DNA of 64,000 bases. It comes from Bacteroidales bacterium. GTDB taxonomy: Bacteria; Bacteroidota; Bacteroidia; Bacteroidales; P3. The position numbers and the translations under genes were made by a program. The stretch spans positions 124,001-188,000 of the forward strand of contig JAISGN010000008.1 in NCBI GenBank assembly GCA_031263015.1, given 5' to 3'. Within the stretch, counting starts at the first letter, position 1. Each line of letters starts with the position of its first letter. The notes beneath the pieces were generated by a model. It searched no databases, had not been told where the DNA came from, and was given only the letters and a program-made list of their open reading frames with translations. Positions 7,958-16,754 of this stretch are shown piece by piece.

Positions 7958-10060
7958 CTAAGAGATTTGAGAGTAGTCTTGGAGGGATTTTTTTGAAAGA
8001 AGATATTTGCGAAGCAGTGCATTGTCGGGATAAAGCAACTGAGGGTCGCGGCTAACTATGAATTCCGCAAGACGGGACGCCTCTTTAAGCAACGGTTCGT
8101 CCTTAATAATATCGGCAATACGAAGATTTAAAATGCCGCTTTGAGCAGTGCCCGAAATATCTCCCGGTCCCCGCAACCGCAAATCCGCTTCGCTTATGGC
8201 AAAACCATCGTTCGTTTGACACATTATTGATATCCTCGTGCGGGCATCACTGCTTAATTTATCGGAAGTCATTAAGATGCAAAAACTCTTTGATGCCCCT
8301 CTGCCCACACGTCCTCTTAACTGATGGAGTTGAGATAAGCCGAAACGCTCTGCATTCTCTATCACCATCACAGAGGCATTCGGCACATCCACTCCTACTT
8401 CTATTACAGTCGTTGCAACTAAGATGTTGGTTATACCTTGTTTGAAAAGATTCATCTCATATTCCTTGTCTTCCGGTTTGAGCTTTCCATGCACCATTCC
8501 TATATGATAATCGGGCAAAGGGAAGGAACGTTCTATTGCATCATAGCCGTTTTTCAGGTCAAGCAAGTCTAATTTTTCGCTTTCCTCAATCAGCGGATAC
8601 ACAACATAGATTTGCCGTCCCGAAGCAATCTCCGAACGCATAAAATCAAACAAACGCTGCCGTGATTTCTCATAAAAATGAACTGTTTGTATGCTTTTGC
8701 GTCCCGGAGGCAGCTCATCAATCACCGATGTCTCCAAATCTCCGTATAAAGTCATTGCTAACGTTCGCGGAATAGGCGTTGCGGTCATCACAAGAATATG
8801 CGGAGGAATCGAATCAGGGTTCTTTTTCCATAATCTTGAACGTTGCTGCACTCCAAAGCGATGTTGTTCATCTATAACGGCGAGTCCTAAATTTTTAAAG
8901 ACAACTGTCTCTTCCAATAAGGCGTGTGTGCCGATTATAATGTCAATTGTGCCGTCTGCAATAAGGGGTAAAATCTTTTTTCTTTCGGATTGTTTTGTGC
9001 TTCCCGTCAATAGAGTTACATTAAGGCTCATTTCCTTTAAGAAAGACTTGATAGAATTGTAATGTTGCGCGGCAAGAATTTCGGTAGGAGCCATTATCGC
9101 CCCCTGGAAACCATTATCCAACGCAATAAGGATAGATAATAATGCCACCAAAGTTTTACCGCTGCCGACATCTCCTTGCAACAGGCGATTCATCTGATGT
9201 CCCGTCCGCATATCACTTCTTATGCTTTTCACAACTCGCTTTTGTGCTCCCGTAAGGCTAAACGGCAAATAATTATTATAAAAGTCGTTGAAATTATTAC
9301 CTACTTTCCCGAAAATGAAACCTTGACTGCGTTCTCTGTGATTTGTTTTCGTTACATTATGTTCAAGTTGCAGGAGAAACAATTCTTCAAATTTCAGACG
9401 CAGTTTTGCTTTCTCCAGATTTTCTATTGAGGAAGGGAAATGTATTTGTTGCAAAGATTCTTTTCTTGTGAAGAAATCATATTTTGTTACGATGTAATCG
9501 GGCAGCGTTTCGGGAATCTGTCCGTTTATAAAGTAGAATGCCGAGCGTATTATTTGAGATAATGCTTTTGAATTGAGAAAAGCGGTCTTCATTCTCTCGG
9601 TTGTGTTGTACATTGGCAAGAATTGCTCAGCCGGTTTGGCTAAATGTTTTGATAAAAGCTCAAAATCCGGATGAGGAAAGTTGAAAGTATTATTGAATTT
9701 GGTTGGTTTGCCGAAAATAACATAAGATTGCCCGATTTGCAAACTTTCATTTATCCATTTCAAACCTTTGAAAAACACAAGCTCCGTTGCTCCCGTCTCA
9801 TCGGAAAAGCGTATTATGAGCCGCTGACCTTTTCCCTGTATAATCTTTTTTGATATGACCTTACCTTTTACTTGAATATATACCTCTTCGCTTTGAATCT
9901 GATTTATTTTTACATAGGTTCGTTTGTCTATATAGCGGTAAGGAAAATAATATATCAAGTCTTCAACGGTCTGAATGCCCAGTTCCTTTGCCAGCAATAA
10001 GGCTTTTTTATCCCCTATGCTTGGTAGTGTTTTGATATTTGTTGATAAAATTCCGGGCAT
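7958..10060 (-). CDS. recG: ATP-dependent DNA helicase RecG
   Basis: RecG remodels stalled replication forks and Holliday junctions. The protein has the N-terminal wedge OB-fold (about residues 50-170), helicase motif I GDVGSGKT, the DEQHRFG box (motif II), TATPIPRTLA, and the C-terminal RGRVGRG and RLRGPGDISG motifs. Length about 700 residues is normal for the family. The frame extends to an ATG ending at 10084, but a promoter box (10087-10094) lies immediately upstream of it, so I prefer the ATG ending at 10060 (MPGILSTNI), which leaves a leader of about 20 nt. Divergent from the ROK kinase gene. Confidence 0.95.
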   Translation of the reverse strand: MPGILSTNIKTLPSIGDKKALLLAKELGIQTVEDLIYYFPYRYIDKRTYVKINQIQSEEVYIQVKGKVISKKIIQGKGQRLIIRFSDETGATELVFFKGLKWINESLQIGQSYVIFGKPTKFNNTFNFPHPDFELLSKHLAKPAEQFLPMYNTTERMKTAFLNSKALSQIIRSAFYFINGQIPETLPDYIVTKYDFFTRKESLQQIHFPSSIENLEKAKLRLKFEELFLLQLEHNVTKTNHRERSQGFIFGKVGNNFNDFYNNYLPFSLTGAQKRVVKSIRSDMRTGHQMNRLLQGDVGSGKTLVALLSILIALDNGFQGAIMAPTEILAAQHYNSIKSFLKEMSLNVTLLTGSTKQSERKKILPLIADGTIDIIIGTHALLEETVVFKNLGLAVIDEQHRFGVQQRSRLWKKNPDSIPPHILVMTATPIPRTLAMTLYGDLETSVIDELPPGRKSIQTVHFYEKSRQRLFDFMRSEIASGRQIYVVYPLIEESEKLDLLDLKNGYDAIERSFPLPDYHIGMVHGKLKPEDKEYEMNLFKQGITNILVATTVIEVGVDVPNASVMVIENAERFGLSQLHQLRGRVGRGASKSFCILMTSDKLSSDARTRISIMCQTNDGFAISEADLRLRGPGDISGTAQSGILNLRIADIIKDEPLLKEASRLAEFIVSRDPQLLYPDNALLRKYLLSKKSLQDYSQIS

Positions 10061-10086
10061 ACGCTGTATGGCTAAAATATTCATTG

Positions 10087-10094
10087 CAAAAGTA
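10087..10094 (-). promoter_or_regulatory. -7 promoter box of recG
   Basis: Minus-strand TACTTTTG then C. It sits directly before the most upstream possible ATG, which argues for the internal start. Confidence 0.6.
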
Positions 10095-10141
10095 TCAAAA
10101 AACTATTAATACGCTAAATCAACAGGTTGAAATATATTTCA

Positions 10142-10149
10142 TACATTTG
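10142..10149 (+). promoter_or_regulatory. -7 promoter box of the ROK kinase
   Basis: TACATTTG followed by C, with TTG 12 bp upstream. The leader would be about 68 nt. Confidence 0.6.
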
Positions 10150-10223
10150 CATTCACAATAACAAAGGTTTTGATTCGTTAAATCAAAACCTGCTTTAATA
10201 GAATTTAATTAAGCATACAAACG

Positions 10224-11198
10224 ATGAAATACTCAATCGGAATAGATATTGGCGGCACAAATACGGTTTTCGGCTTGGTTGATTGCAACGGAAACATCGT
10301 TAAGCGAACCAACATAAAGACTGCCGATTATAAAATCAAGGAAGATTTTTTTGAAAGCCTGTTTGACGGAATTAAAAGCCTGTTTGCGTACGCCCAAAGC
10401 AAGGAAGATATTCTTGCGGTGGGCATCGGTGCTCCTAACGGCAACATTCATAACGGCACAATAGACAATGCTCCCAATCTTGCCTTCAAAGGAATTGTGC
10501 AATTGAAGAAAGAACTGGAACAAAGGCTCATTTCGCAGGGCTATAATCAAAAGGTATTTGTAACAAATGACGCAAACGCCGCCGCAATGGGCGAAATGAT
10601 TTACGGCAAAGCAAGAAACGGCGTAACGGACTTTATCATGATTACGCTCGGAACAGGTGTCGGAAGCGGCATCGTTGTTAATGGGCAGGTTGTTTATGGT
10701 TTCAGCGGAATGGCAGGCGAGATTGGTCATACTTTTGTCAAGGAAGGCGGGCGCAAATGCAAGTGCGGCAGAAGCGGATGCCTGGAACAATACGCCTCTT
10801 CGCAAGGAATATTACTCACAGCTAAGGAATTAATGGAATCTTATCAACTTCCGTCTTTATTAAAGCAAGTTCCGTTTGAAGAATTGACTGTTGAAAAAAT
10901 AGCAAACGCCGCAAAAGCGGGCGACAATCTTGCTTTGATGTGTTTCGAAAGGGCTGCCGAAGCCTTATCCTTTGCTCTTGCAAACGCAATAGCAGTAACC
11001 TCGCCCCGGAAAGTTTATTTCTTTGGCGGCATTGCTCAATCGGGCGACATATTGCTTGAACCTCTGAGACGCAAACTTGAAGACAAACTCTACATAAGTT
11101 TTCGCAACACGGTGGAAATAGAGATGTCGGGTTTGCAAGGGGCAGATGCGGCGATATTAGGAGCAGCGGCTTTGGGCATTGCTCATAATCCGGGTTAG
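10224..11198 (+). CDS. ROK-family sugar kinase (glucokinase-like)
   Basis: A 324-residue ROK protein. The N-terminal phosphate motif is IGGTNT, the catalytic region has TNDANAAAMGE with the Asp base, then GTGVGSGI, and the ROK zinc site is CKCGRSGCLEQ. No N-terminal helix-turn-helix is present, so it is a kinase rather than a repressor. Bacteroidetes members of this type phosphorylate glucose with ATP, so glucokinase is the likely activity, but mannose, fructose or N-acetylhexosamine kinases look alike. The convergent neighbour is a glucose/galactose-type permease, which fits hexose uptake followed by phosphorylation. Confidence 0.9.
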   Translation: MKYSIGIDIGGTNTVFGLVDCNGNIVKRTNIKTADYKIKEDFFESLFDGIKSLFAYAQSKEDILAVGIGAPNGNIHNGTIDNAPNLAFKGIVQLKKELEQRLISQGYNQKVFVTNDANAAAMGEMIYGKARNGVTDFIMITLGTGVGSGIVVNGQVVYGFSGMAGEIGHTFVKEGGRKCKCGRSGCLEQYASSQGILLTAKELMESYQLPSLLKQVPFEELTVEKIANAAKAGDNLALMCFERAAEALSFALANAIAVTSPRKVYFFGGIAQSGDILLEPLRRKLEDKLYISFRNTVEIEMSGLQGADAAILGAAALGIAHNPG

Positions 11199-11282
11199 AA
11201 AGCAAATATCACGTCCGTATTACGGCGTATCCGCCCGACATTAACCTGTTTCATAAAATTTATATCAAGTAAAAATAAAATA

Positions 11283-11345
11283 AAAGCCTGCTTTATTTTA
11301 ATGAAAGCAAGTTTTATTTTAATGAAAGGCTGTTTTATTTAATGC
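11283..11345. repeat. 21-bp modular repeat array, 3 units
   Basis: Units at 11283, 11304 and 11325 with cores AAAGCCTGCTT, AAAGCAAGTTT and AAAGGCTGTTT and almost identical TATTTTAATG linkers. The third unit contains the TAA stop codon of the convergent transporter gene (11339-11341). Confidence 0.92.
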
Positions 11346-12736
11346 TTCCCTGCTTTGAATCCCTTCAAACCATAAAACAAAAGGTAAAGGTATGATATTA
11401 AGGGAATGATGTAAGATATGCGTATGCCGAAAACGTCTGCCAGCCAGCCCTGAGCAGGAGGCAACAACGCCCCGCCAAGTATCATCATAATCAAAACCGA
11501 TGATGCTTCCGCCGTGCGGCTTCCCAATCGGTCAATAGCAAGAGTGAAAACATTAGACCACATAATTGAGTTGAATAAACCTATGGAAAGCAATGACCAA
11601 ATCGCAATATCTCCGCTTAAAACTATGCCTAATGAAATTAAGATGACGTTTATAACCGAAAAAACCGCCAAAGTAGCCGCCGCTTTCCCCCTTCCAATGA
11701 AAAAACATCCGAAATTAAGCAAAACGAAAGCAAGAAACATTGCCACCTGATTAAACTTTAAATCGTGCAAAGAGTAATTGACCGCAAATACTATGGCGAA
11801 TCCGACCGCCGAAAGCAACAACATACATCCTGCTTTGCTGCTTTGCCTCATTTTACTCAAACTTATAGCCCCCAGAAACCTGCCTATCATCGCTCCTCCC
11901 CAGTAATAAGACAGAAAAGATGAGGCTACATTTTCAGACATCTTTGCCGTCTCTTTCAGATACGACACAAGGTTGCTGCCGATAGCCACTTCCGCACCCA
12001 CATAGAAGAATATACCCAACGCACCCAAGACAACATAAGGTTTTTTGAAGATGCTGTTGTGATGAAGTGTCGTTTGCGAATCTTCCGAAGGCTGTATCCT
12101 GTCATTTATCTTTGACATAAATATGAAGAAAGCAAGTATCATCAGCAGGATTGCAAGGAATATGTACGGCATAATTACTGCCGAGGCGCCGTTTGTTTGT
12201 TTTATGATTGTGAAAATAAAGTAGCCGCCAAGAGCAGGACCTAACGTTGTGCCGAGAGAATTGAAGGCTTGCGACAGATTAAGTCTCGACGAAGCGGTAT
12301 CAGGATTGCCGAGTATGGCAACAAACGGATTCGCCGCAATTTGAAGACATGTCAAACCCAAACCAAGCATAAACAACGCCAAAAGGAAGAATCCGAATTT
12401 TAAACCCGCATAAGCCGCCATTGCAAACAGGAAACATGCCAATGAAGAGATGACAAGACCAATCACCAACGTCATTTTGTAGCCGTATTTGCTTATAAGG
12501 TCGCGGCGATACTTGGATTGGAAATAAAAAATCAAAGAACCGACAAAATAAGCAATGAAAAACGCAAACTGAACTATGTTCGCCTCAAAATGAGACAGAC
12601 TATAAACACCTTTTAAATAAGGTATGAGAATATCATTTAGCGATGTGATAAATCCCCATATAAAGAACAGCACGGTGATTGAAAGCATCGGTATCATATT
12701 GCTTTGTTTTGTTGTGTTGAGTTTTGATTTTTGCAT
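11339..12736 (-). CDS. Sugar MFS transporter, FucP/GluP type
   Basis: A 465-residue, roughly 12-helix inner-membrane protein of the FucP branch of the major facilitator superfamily (L-fucose or glucose/galactose:H+ symporters). Family features seen are FFIWGFITSLNDILIPYLK in the first helix (FxWGxxTxLND) and the region GLGLTCLQIAANPFVA, followed by RLNLSQAFNSLGTT. The ROK kinase gene next to it is consistent with hexose import. The stop codon lies within a 21-bp repeat unit. The promoter box sits at 12762-12769, flush against the end of apbE. Confidence 0.92.
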   Translation of the reverse strand: MQKSKLNTTKQSNMIPMLSITVLFFIWGFITSLNDILIPYLKGVYSLSHFEANIVQFAFFIAYFVGSLIFYFQSKYRRDLISKYGYKMTLVIGLVISSLACFLFAMAAYAGLKFGFFLLALFMLGLGLTCLQIAANPFVAILGNPDTASSRLNLSQAFNSLGTTLGPALGGYFIFTIIKQTNGASAVIMPYIFLAILLMILAFFIFMSKINDRIQPSEDSQTTLHHNSIFKKPYVVLGALGIFFYVGAEVAIGSNLVSYLKETAKMSENVASSFLSYYWGGAMIGRFLGAISLSKMRQSSKAGCMLLLSAVGFAIVFAVNYSLHDLKFNQVAMFLAFVLLNFGCFFIGRGKAAATLAVFSVINVILISLGIVLSGDIAIWSLLSIGLFNSIMWSNVFTLAIDRLGSRTAEASSVLIMMILGGALLPPAQGWLADVFGIRISYIIPLISYLYLLFYGLKGFKAGKH

Positions 12737-12761
12737 TTTATTATTATGTTTTATTGCGATA

Positions 12762-12769
12762 CAAAGGTA
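12762..12769 (-). promoter_or_regulatory. -7 promoter box of the sugar transporter
   Basis: Minus-strand TACCTTTG, immediately after the apbE stop codon (12770-12772) and 26 bp before the transporter start. Confidence 0.6.
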
Positions 12770-13762
12770 TTAAAATGCTTCAAACTCATACTTGCCTTTG
12801 TCGTTTGTATATATAAAATAAGCCTTATACTGTTTGTGAGCGGCGAGAAATGCTTTCGCTTTATCCAAACCAACAACCATAAACGCCGTTGCAAGTCCGT
12901 CCGCCATATAACTTTGGTTCGCCACAACGGATACTGATAACAACCGATGCCTTACGGGCTTTCCTGTTTTCGGATCAATGGTATGGGAATATTTTACGCC
13001 GTTTTCCACATAGTATTTGCGGGAAGAACCCGATGTAACGACCGATTGATTTTTTAAAGTTATGGTTTGGGAATATTTTATTTCGCTTAACGAATCTTCG
13101 GCAGGGTCTTCAATGCCTATTGTCCAGTATTGATTATTCGGTTTGCTGCCATGTGCATATACTTCGCCGCCTACATCAACCACGAAGTCATTTAGTCCCT
13201 TTGAAAGCAGGTAAGCACTTATTTTATCAGTGGTATATCCCTGTGCAACGGCATTAAAATCAAGCGAAGTGATGTTTGGTTTTTGCAGATAGCCGTCCGG
13301 CGTTATTGATACCTTACGATAATCCACGCCTTGCAAAAGAGAATCTATTTCTTTGTCGTTTAATTTGCGTCTTTGCTGATTGGCGAAGCCGTAAGCCTTA
13401 ACAAGATTGCCTATTGTGAAGTCAAAAGCCCCGTTTGTAAGGTTTGCTATCTGGCAAGCAAGGTTAAAATTTTCTATGAACACGCTGTCCAACTTTACTT
13501 TCTCATTTCTATTGACACGAGACAAGGTAGAATTTTCATTCCATAAAGAAAGGCTGTTGTCAATCAAGGTAAGAATGCTGTCTATGCCCTGTTTTATGGT
13601 GTTCTTATCAGCATTGCCGTAATAGACAACGTGAAAAAACGTCCCCTGAGCAAGTCCGTCAATTGTGATTCTTTCATTCGTTTTGCTGACATGGCGTTTG
13701 CATCCGACAAAAGCAAGTGTTAGAAAAATAAAAGCAAGGATTATTTTTTTCTTATCAAGCAT
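12770..13762 (-). CDS. apbE: FAD:protein FMN transferase, lipoprotein
   Basis: ApbE attaches FMN covalently to threonines of flavoproteins such as NqrB/NqrC and RnfG on the periplasmic side. The N-terminus is a lipoprotein signal with lipobox LAFVGC (Cys near residue 21). Conserved segments are GTFFHVVYYG, FDFTIGNLV, LDFNAVAQGYTTDKI, the VDVGGE motif, HTIDPKTGKP and ADGLATAFMV. 330 residues is standard. It starts 20 bp after cstA and is probably co-transcribed. Its start codon lies in the first copy of a 21-bp tandem duplication (13751-13792). Confidence 0.95.
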   Translation of the reverse strand: MLDKKKIILAFIFLTLAFVGCKRHVSKTNERITIDGLAQGTFFHVVYYGNADKNTIKQGIDSILTLIDNSLSLWNENSTLSRVNRNEKVKLDSVFIENFNLACQIANLTNGAFDFTIGNLVKAYGFANQQRRKLNDKEIDSLLQGVDYRKVSITPDGYLQKPNITSLDFNAVAQGYTTDKISAYLLSKGLNDFVVDVGGEVYAHGSKPNNQYWTIGIEDPAEDSLSEIKYSQTITLKNQSVVTSGSSRKYYVENGVKYSHTIDPKTGKPVRHRLLSVSVVANQSYMADGLATAFMVVGLDKAKAFLAAHKQYKAYFIYTNDKGKYEFEAF

Positions 13763-13792
13763 TATTTTCTTCTTATCAAGTATTATTTTAGG
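13751..13792. repeat. Two-copy 21-bp tandem duplication at the cstA/apbE junction
   Basis: CTTATCAAG-C/T-ATTATTTT occurs at 13751 and again at 13772, exactly 21 bp apart. The first copy contains the apbE start codon; in the second copy the equivalent ATG is ATA, and the cstA stop codon lies within it. The sequence is unrelated to the main repeat family but has the same period. Confidence 0.85.
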
Positions 13793-15243
13793 GATTTAAT
13801 GGTCTGAGGATGTTTATGCTTATACCAGAAAAACCAAACCGCAAAAGCCAGCGACAAACCGCAGCCGCATATCACCGAAAGCATATACGGCAAGCGTAAT
13901 CCCTCAGGTGCGTATAATATATAGGTGATGCAGACCGATGTCATAAAGATTGCGGGAATCAGAGTAATGATATACGAGAACCGAAGAGCCTTTGAGGAAA
14001 TTTCTCTGCGGGAAAACCACAGCGTAACAGCCCAAAGAGTGAATACGGACAAGGTTTGATTTGACCATGCGAAGTAACGCCAGAGTATATCAAAGTTCAT
14101 CTGCAACAGAACAAAGCATACTATAAATAAAGGTAAGGAAATAGCGATTCTTTTCAGTAACGATTTTTGTTCTATGTGCAAAATATCCGCTACAATCAAA
14201 CGTGCGGAACGCAAAGCCGTGTCTCCCGATGTTATTGGCGCGGCTATGACCCCTATCATCGCCAAAGCGCCGCCTATAATGCCGAGCCATGAATGCGAAA
14301 TGAGATTCACAACTTCCGCAGCAGCGTTTGCGGTCTTGGGAAGTGAAGCAACATAATTTTGTAATCCGCCTACACCGCCGAAAAAGCTGCTTGCCGCAGC
14401 CGCCCATATCAAAGCAACAACACCTTCCGCCACCATAGCCCCGTAAAACACCCTTTTGCCCAATCGTTCGTTTGTTATACATCTTGCCATCAAAGGAGAT
14501 TGTGTTGCATGAAAGCCACTTATCGCACCGCAAGCAATAGACACGAACATCATAGGAAAGATTGGCAGATGCTGAGGATGTTTTACCGACAATCCTTCGG
14601 GAATTTCGGGAATGGGAGCATTATTCCAAAACATTGCTATCAAGATTCCCAATGCCATAAACAACAATGCAAAACCGAAAACGGGATAAAGACGACCTAT
14701 AAGCTTGTCAATAGGCAGCAGAGTTGCACAAATATAATATGCAAATACTATTACAATCCACCACATACTTGATATGGTCGGCACAAGACCATTCAACAAT
14801 CCGGCAGGACCTGATATAAACACCGCCCCAACAAGGATTAAGAGCAATACTGTGAAGAATCGCAAAAATTGTTTAACGCCTGAGCCCAGTTGTTGCCCGA
14901 CTAATTCGGGTAAAGACGCCCCCGCATTTCGCACGGACAGCATTCCACTTACATAATCGTGCGTTGCACCGGCAAAGATTGTGCCTATAACAATCCAAAG
15001 AAAAGAAGCCGTGCCGTACATTGCCCCCATAATCGCTCCGAAGATAGGTCCTAATCCGGCAATGTTAAGAAACTGGATAAGGAAAGCCTTACTCCAATGC
15101 ATAGGAACATAATCCACGCCATCGGAATGAGTGAAAGCCGGCGTCTTGCGTTCTTTGCTCGCACCGAAAAGCCGTTCCACAAAACTGCCGTAAAGGAAAT
15201 AACCCACAATAAGAGCAAGCAATGAAATAATAAAAGAAATCAT
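13783..15243 (-). CDS. cstA: Carbon starvation protein CstA family transporter
   Basis: An inner-membrane transporter of 486 residues, the short CstA form common in anaerobes (E. coli CstA is about 700). CstA/BtsT proteins import peptides or pyruvate during starvation. Seen are many hydrophobic helices and conserved segments DGVDYVPMHW, LNIAGLGPIFGAIMGA, GATHDYVSGMLS, SGFHATQSPLMARC and ITSGDTALRSARLI. Probably co-transcribed with apbE downstream. Divergent from the pseudouridine synthase gene; the two promoter boxes are 20 bp apart. Confidence 0.93.
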   Translation of the reverse strand: MISFIISLLALIVGYFLYGSFVERLFGASKERKTPAFTHSDGVDYVPMHWSKAFLIQFLNIAGLGPIFGAIMGAMYGTASFLWIVIGTIFAGATHDYVSGMLSVRNAGASLPELVGQQLGSGVKQFLRFFTVLLLILVGAVFISGPAGLLNGLVPTISSMWWIVIVFAYYICATLLPIDKLIGRLYPVFGFALLFMALGILIAMFWNNAPIPEIPEGLSVKHPQHLPIFPMMFVSIACGAISGFHATQSPLMARCITNERLGKRVFYGAMVAEGVVALIWAAAASSFFGGVGGLQNYVASLPKTANAAAEVVNLISHSWLGIIGGALAMIGVIAAPITSGDTALRSARLIVADILHIEQKSLLKRIAISLPLFIVCFVLLQMNFDILWRYFAWSNQTLSVFTLWAVTLWFSRREISSKALRFSYIITLIPAIFMTSVCITYILYAPEGLRLPYMLSVICGCGLSLAFAVWFFWYKHKHPQTIKSLK

Positions 15244-15290
15244 AATTTTAAAATCATATTTATATTGTCCGAAATCTTACTAATCGGCTG

Positions 15291-15298
15291 CAAAAGTA
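15291..15298 (-). promoter_or_regulatory. -7 promoter box of cstA-apbE
   Basis: Minus-strand TACTTTTG then C, about 48 bp before the cstA start. Confidence 0.6.
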
Positions 15299-15317
15299 CA
15301 AAATGGAAAAATAAACG

Positions 15318-15325
15318 TACCTTTG
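15318..15325 (+). promoter_or_regulatory. -7 promoter box of the pseudouridine synthase
   Basis: TACCTTTG then C; the expected leader is about 14 nt before the ATG at 15345. Confidence 0.6.
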
Positions 15326-15344
15326 CACTCATTAAAACGAAATT

Positions 15345-16613
15345 ATGTACAAACGAAACGATAAAAAACCCGTCCGAAATCAGGACAGACAACACTCCAA
15401 ACGCTCATTCGGCAGTCGCGATAGAGATAACGACAAACCAAGACGTCCTTTTGACGAAATGAAACAAGATAACGATAAAACGAAACGCCGTTTTAACGAA
15501 ATGAAACCTGATTACAATAGAACGAAACGCCGTTTTGATGACAGGAAGCAGGATTACGATAGAACGGAACGCCGTTTTGACGACAGGAAGCAGGATAACG
15601 ATAGAACGGAACGCCGTTTTGATGACAGAAAACAAGATTACGATAGAACAAGACGCCGTTTTGATGACAGAAAACAAGATTACAATGAGCAGAGATTTGA
15701 TTCCCAATCAGGCAGAGAAGGGAGAAAACGTTGGGGAGACCTAAATGATGCCATAAAATCAATAAAGGCACAATTGGGAATAGATAAGGATGCAATAAGG
15801 CTTAACAAATTCATTGCAAATTCAGGTTTATGTTCCCGCAGAGAGGCTGATGAATTGATAGAAGCAGGGAAGATTAGCGTCAATGGCGAGATTATTACAA
15901 CGATGGGCTTTTTGGTAAGCATTAAAGACGATGTTCGTTATAACGGAAAGAGGCTTTCCGGCGAGCAAAAGCGATATGTGTTGCTTAACAAGCCCAAAGA
16001 CTGCATTACTACCACAGAAGACGAGCGGGGACGCAAGACTGTGATGGATATTGTCAAAGATGCGTGCAGGGAAAGGATTTATCCTGTCGGCAGATTGGAC
16101 AGAAATACAACGGGAGTCTTACTTTTGACAAATGATGGCGAGCTTGCGAAGAATCTTACGCACCCTTCGTTCGGCGCAAGGAAGATTTATCAGGTTGAAT
16201 TGGACAAAAAAGTCAGCGAAAACGACTTAAAACAACTTCTTGACGGCGTTATGTTGGAAGACGGCTTGGCAAAAGTGGATGATATTCAATATATAGAAGG
16301 GGCAAACAATAAAAGAATAATCGGAATAGAGATTCACAGCGGCAGAAATCGCATTGTACGGCGTATGTTTGAGCATTTAGGCTATGAAGTTGAGAGATTA
16401 GACCGCGTAATGTTTGCAGGATTGACCAAAAAGGAGATTGCACGGGGACATTGGCGGCATTTAAACAGCAGAGAGGTCGCTTACCTTAAAATGCTTCCTC
16501 AACCCGCTAAACAAGACGCCGATTCCTCGCAGGCAAAACCAAGATTAAGACCACGCAAAACTCATTCCGACACAGCAAAATCAACTTCCAGCCGCACAAA
16601 ACGCCGTTCGTAA
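15345..16613 (+). CDS. RsuA/RluB-family pseudouridine synthase with a repeat-built N-terminal extension
   Basis: A 422-residue protein. Residues about 145-190 form an S4 RNA-binding domain (LNKFIANSGLCSRREADELI) and 200-380 the RsuA/RluB/RluF catalytic domain with YPVGRLDRNTTGVLLLTNDG, whose Asp is the catalytic nucleophile. It isomerises a uridine in rRNA, most likely 23S as in RluB. Residues 33-116 are a charged, probably disordered array of six 14-residue repeats (RRF-D/N-D/E...K-x-D-x-D/N-R/K-T). The C-terminal 35 residues are also basic. Basic N-terminal tails are common in Bacteroidetes RluB proteins, but here the DNA is an exact 21-bp array of the same kind as the intergenic repeats. 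Confidence 0.93.
   Translation: MYKRNDKKPVRNQDRQHSKRSFGSRDRDNDKPRRPFDEMKQDNDKTKRRFNEMKPDYNRTKRRFDDRKQDYDRTERRFDDRKQDNDRTERRFDDRKQDYDRTRRRFDDRKQDYNEQRFDSQSGREGRKRWGDLNDAIKSIKAQLGIDKDAIRLNKFIANSGLCSRREADELIEAGKISVNGEIITTMGFLVSIKDDVRYNGKRLSGEQKRYVLLNKPKDCITTTEDERGRKTVMDIVKDACRERIYPVGRLDRNTTGVLLLTNDGELAKNLTHPSFGARKIYQVELDKKVSENDLKQLLDGVMLEDGLAKVDDIQYIEGANNKRIIGIEIHSGRNRIVRRMFEHLGYEVERLDRVMFAGLTKKEIARGHWRHLNSREVAYLKMLPQPAKQDADSSQAKPRLRPRKTHSDTAKSTSSRTKRRS
15441..15692 (+). repeat. Coding 21-bp modular repeat array, 12 units (6 x 42 bp)
   Basis: Units start every 21 bp from 15441 to 15672. Odd units carry the core seen between genes (AAACGCCGTTTT or GAACGCCGTTTT); even units carry AAACAAGAT or AAGCAGGAT plus ACGATAGAACG. 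The array is in frame with the pseudouridine synthase and encodes alternating heptads such as KRRFDDR and KQDYDRT. Confidence 0.92.
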
Positions 16614-16640
16614 ATATCAGATTGACTTTATGTTCCCATC

Positions 16641-16724
16641 AAAGGCTGTTTTAGAAAAATGAAACGCTGTTTGGTTCGCACGAAAGGCTGTTTTATTTTT
16701 ACCAAAGGCTGTTTTAAAAAAATA
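16641..16724. repeat. 21-bp modular repeat array, 4 units
   Basis: Units at 16641, 16662, 16683 and 16704: cores AAAGGCTGTTT, AAACGCTGTTT, AAAGGCTGTTT, AAAGGCTGTTT; linkers TAGAAAAATG, GGTTCGCACG, TATTTTTACC. It fills most of the gap between the pseudouridine synthase and the AsmA-like gene. Confidence 0.92.
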
Positions 16725-16754
16725 AAATAGCATAATAATCGTTTTATCTTTGTG

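Noticed and set aside
10061-10084. RecG start at 10084
   Set aside because: The codon would lie at or before the predicted transcript start; the ATG at 10060 is better placed. Not decisive, since promoter positions are predicted.
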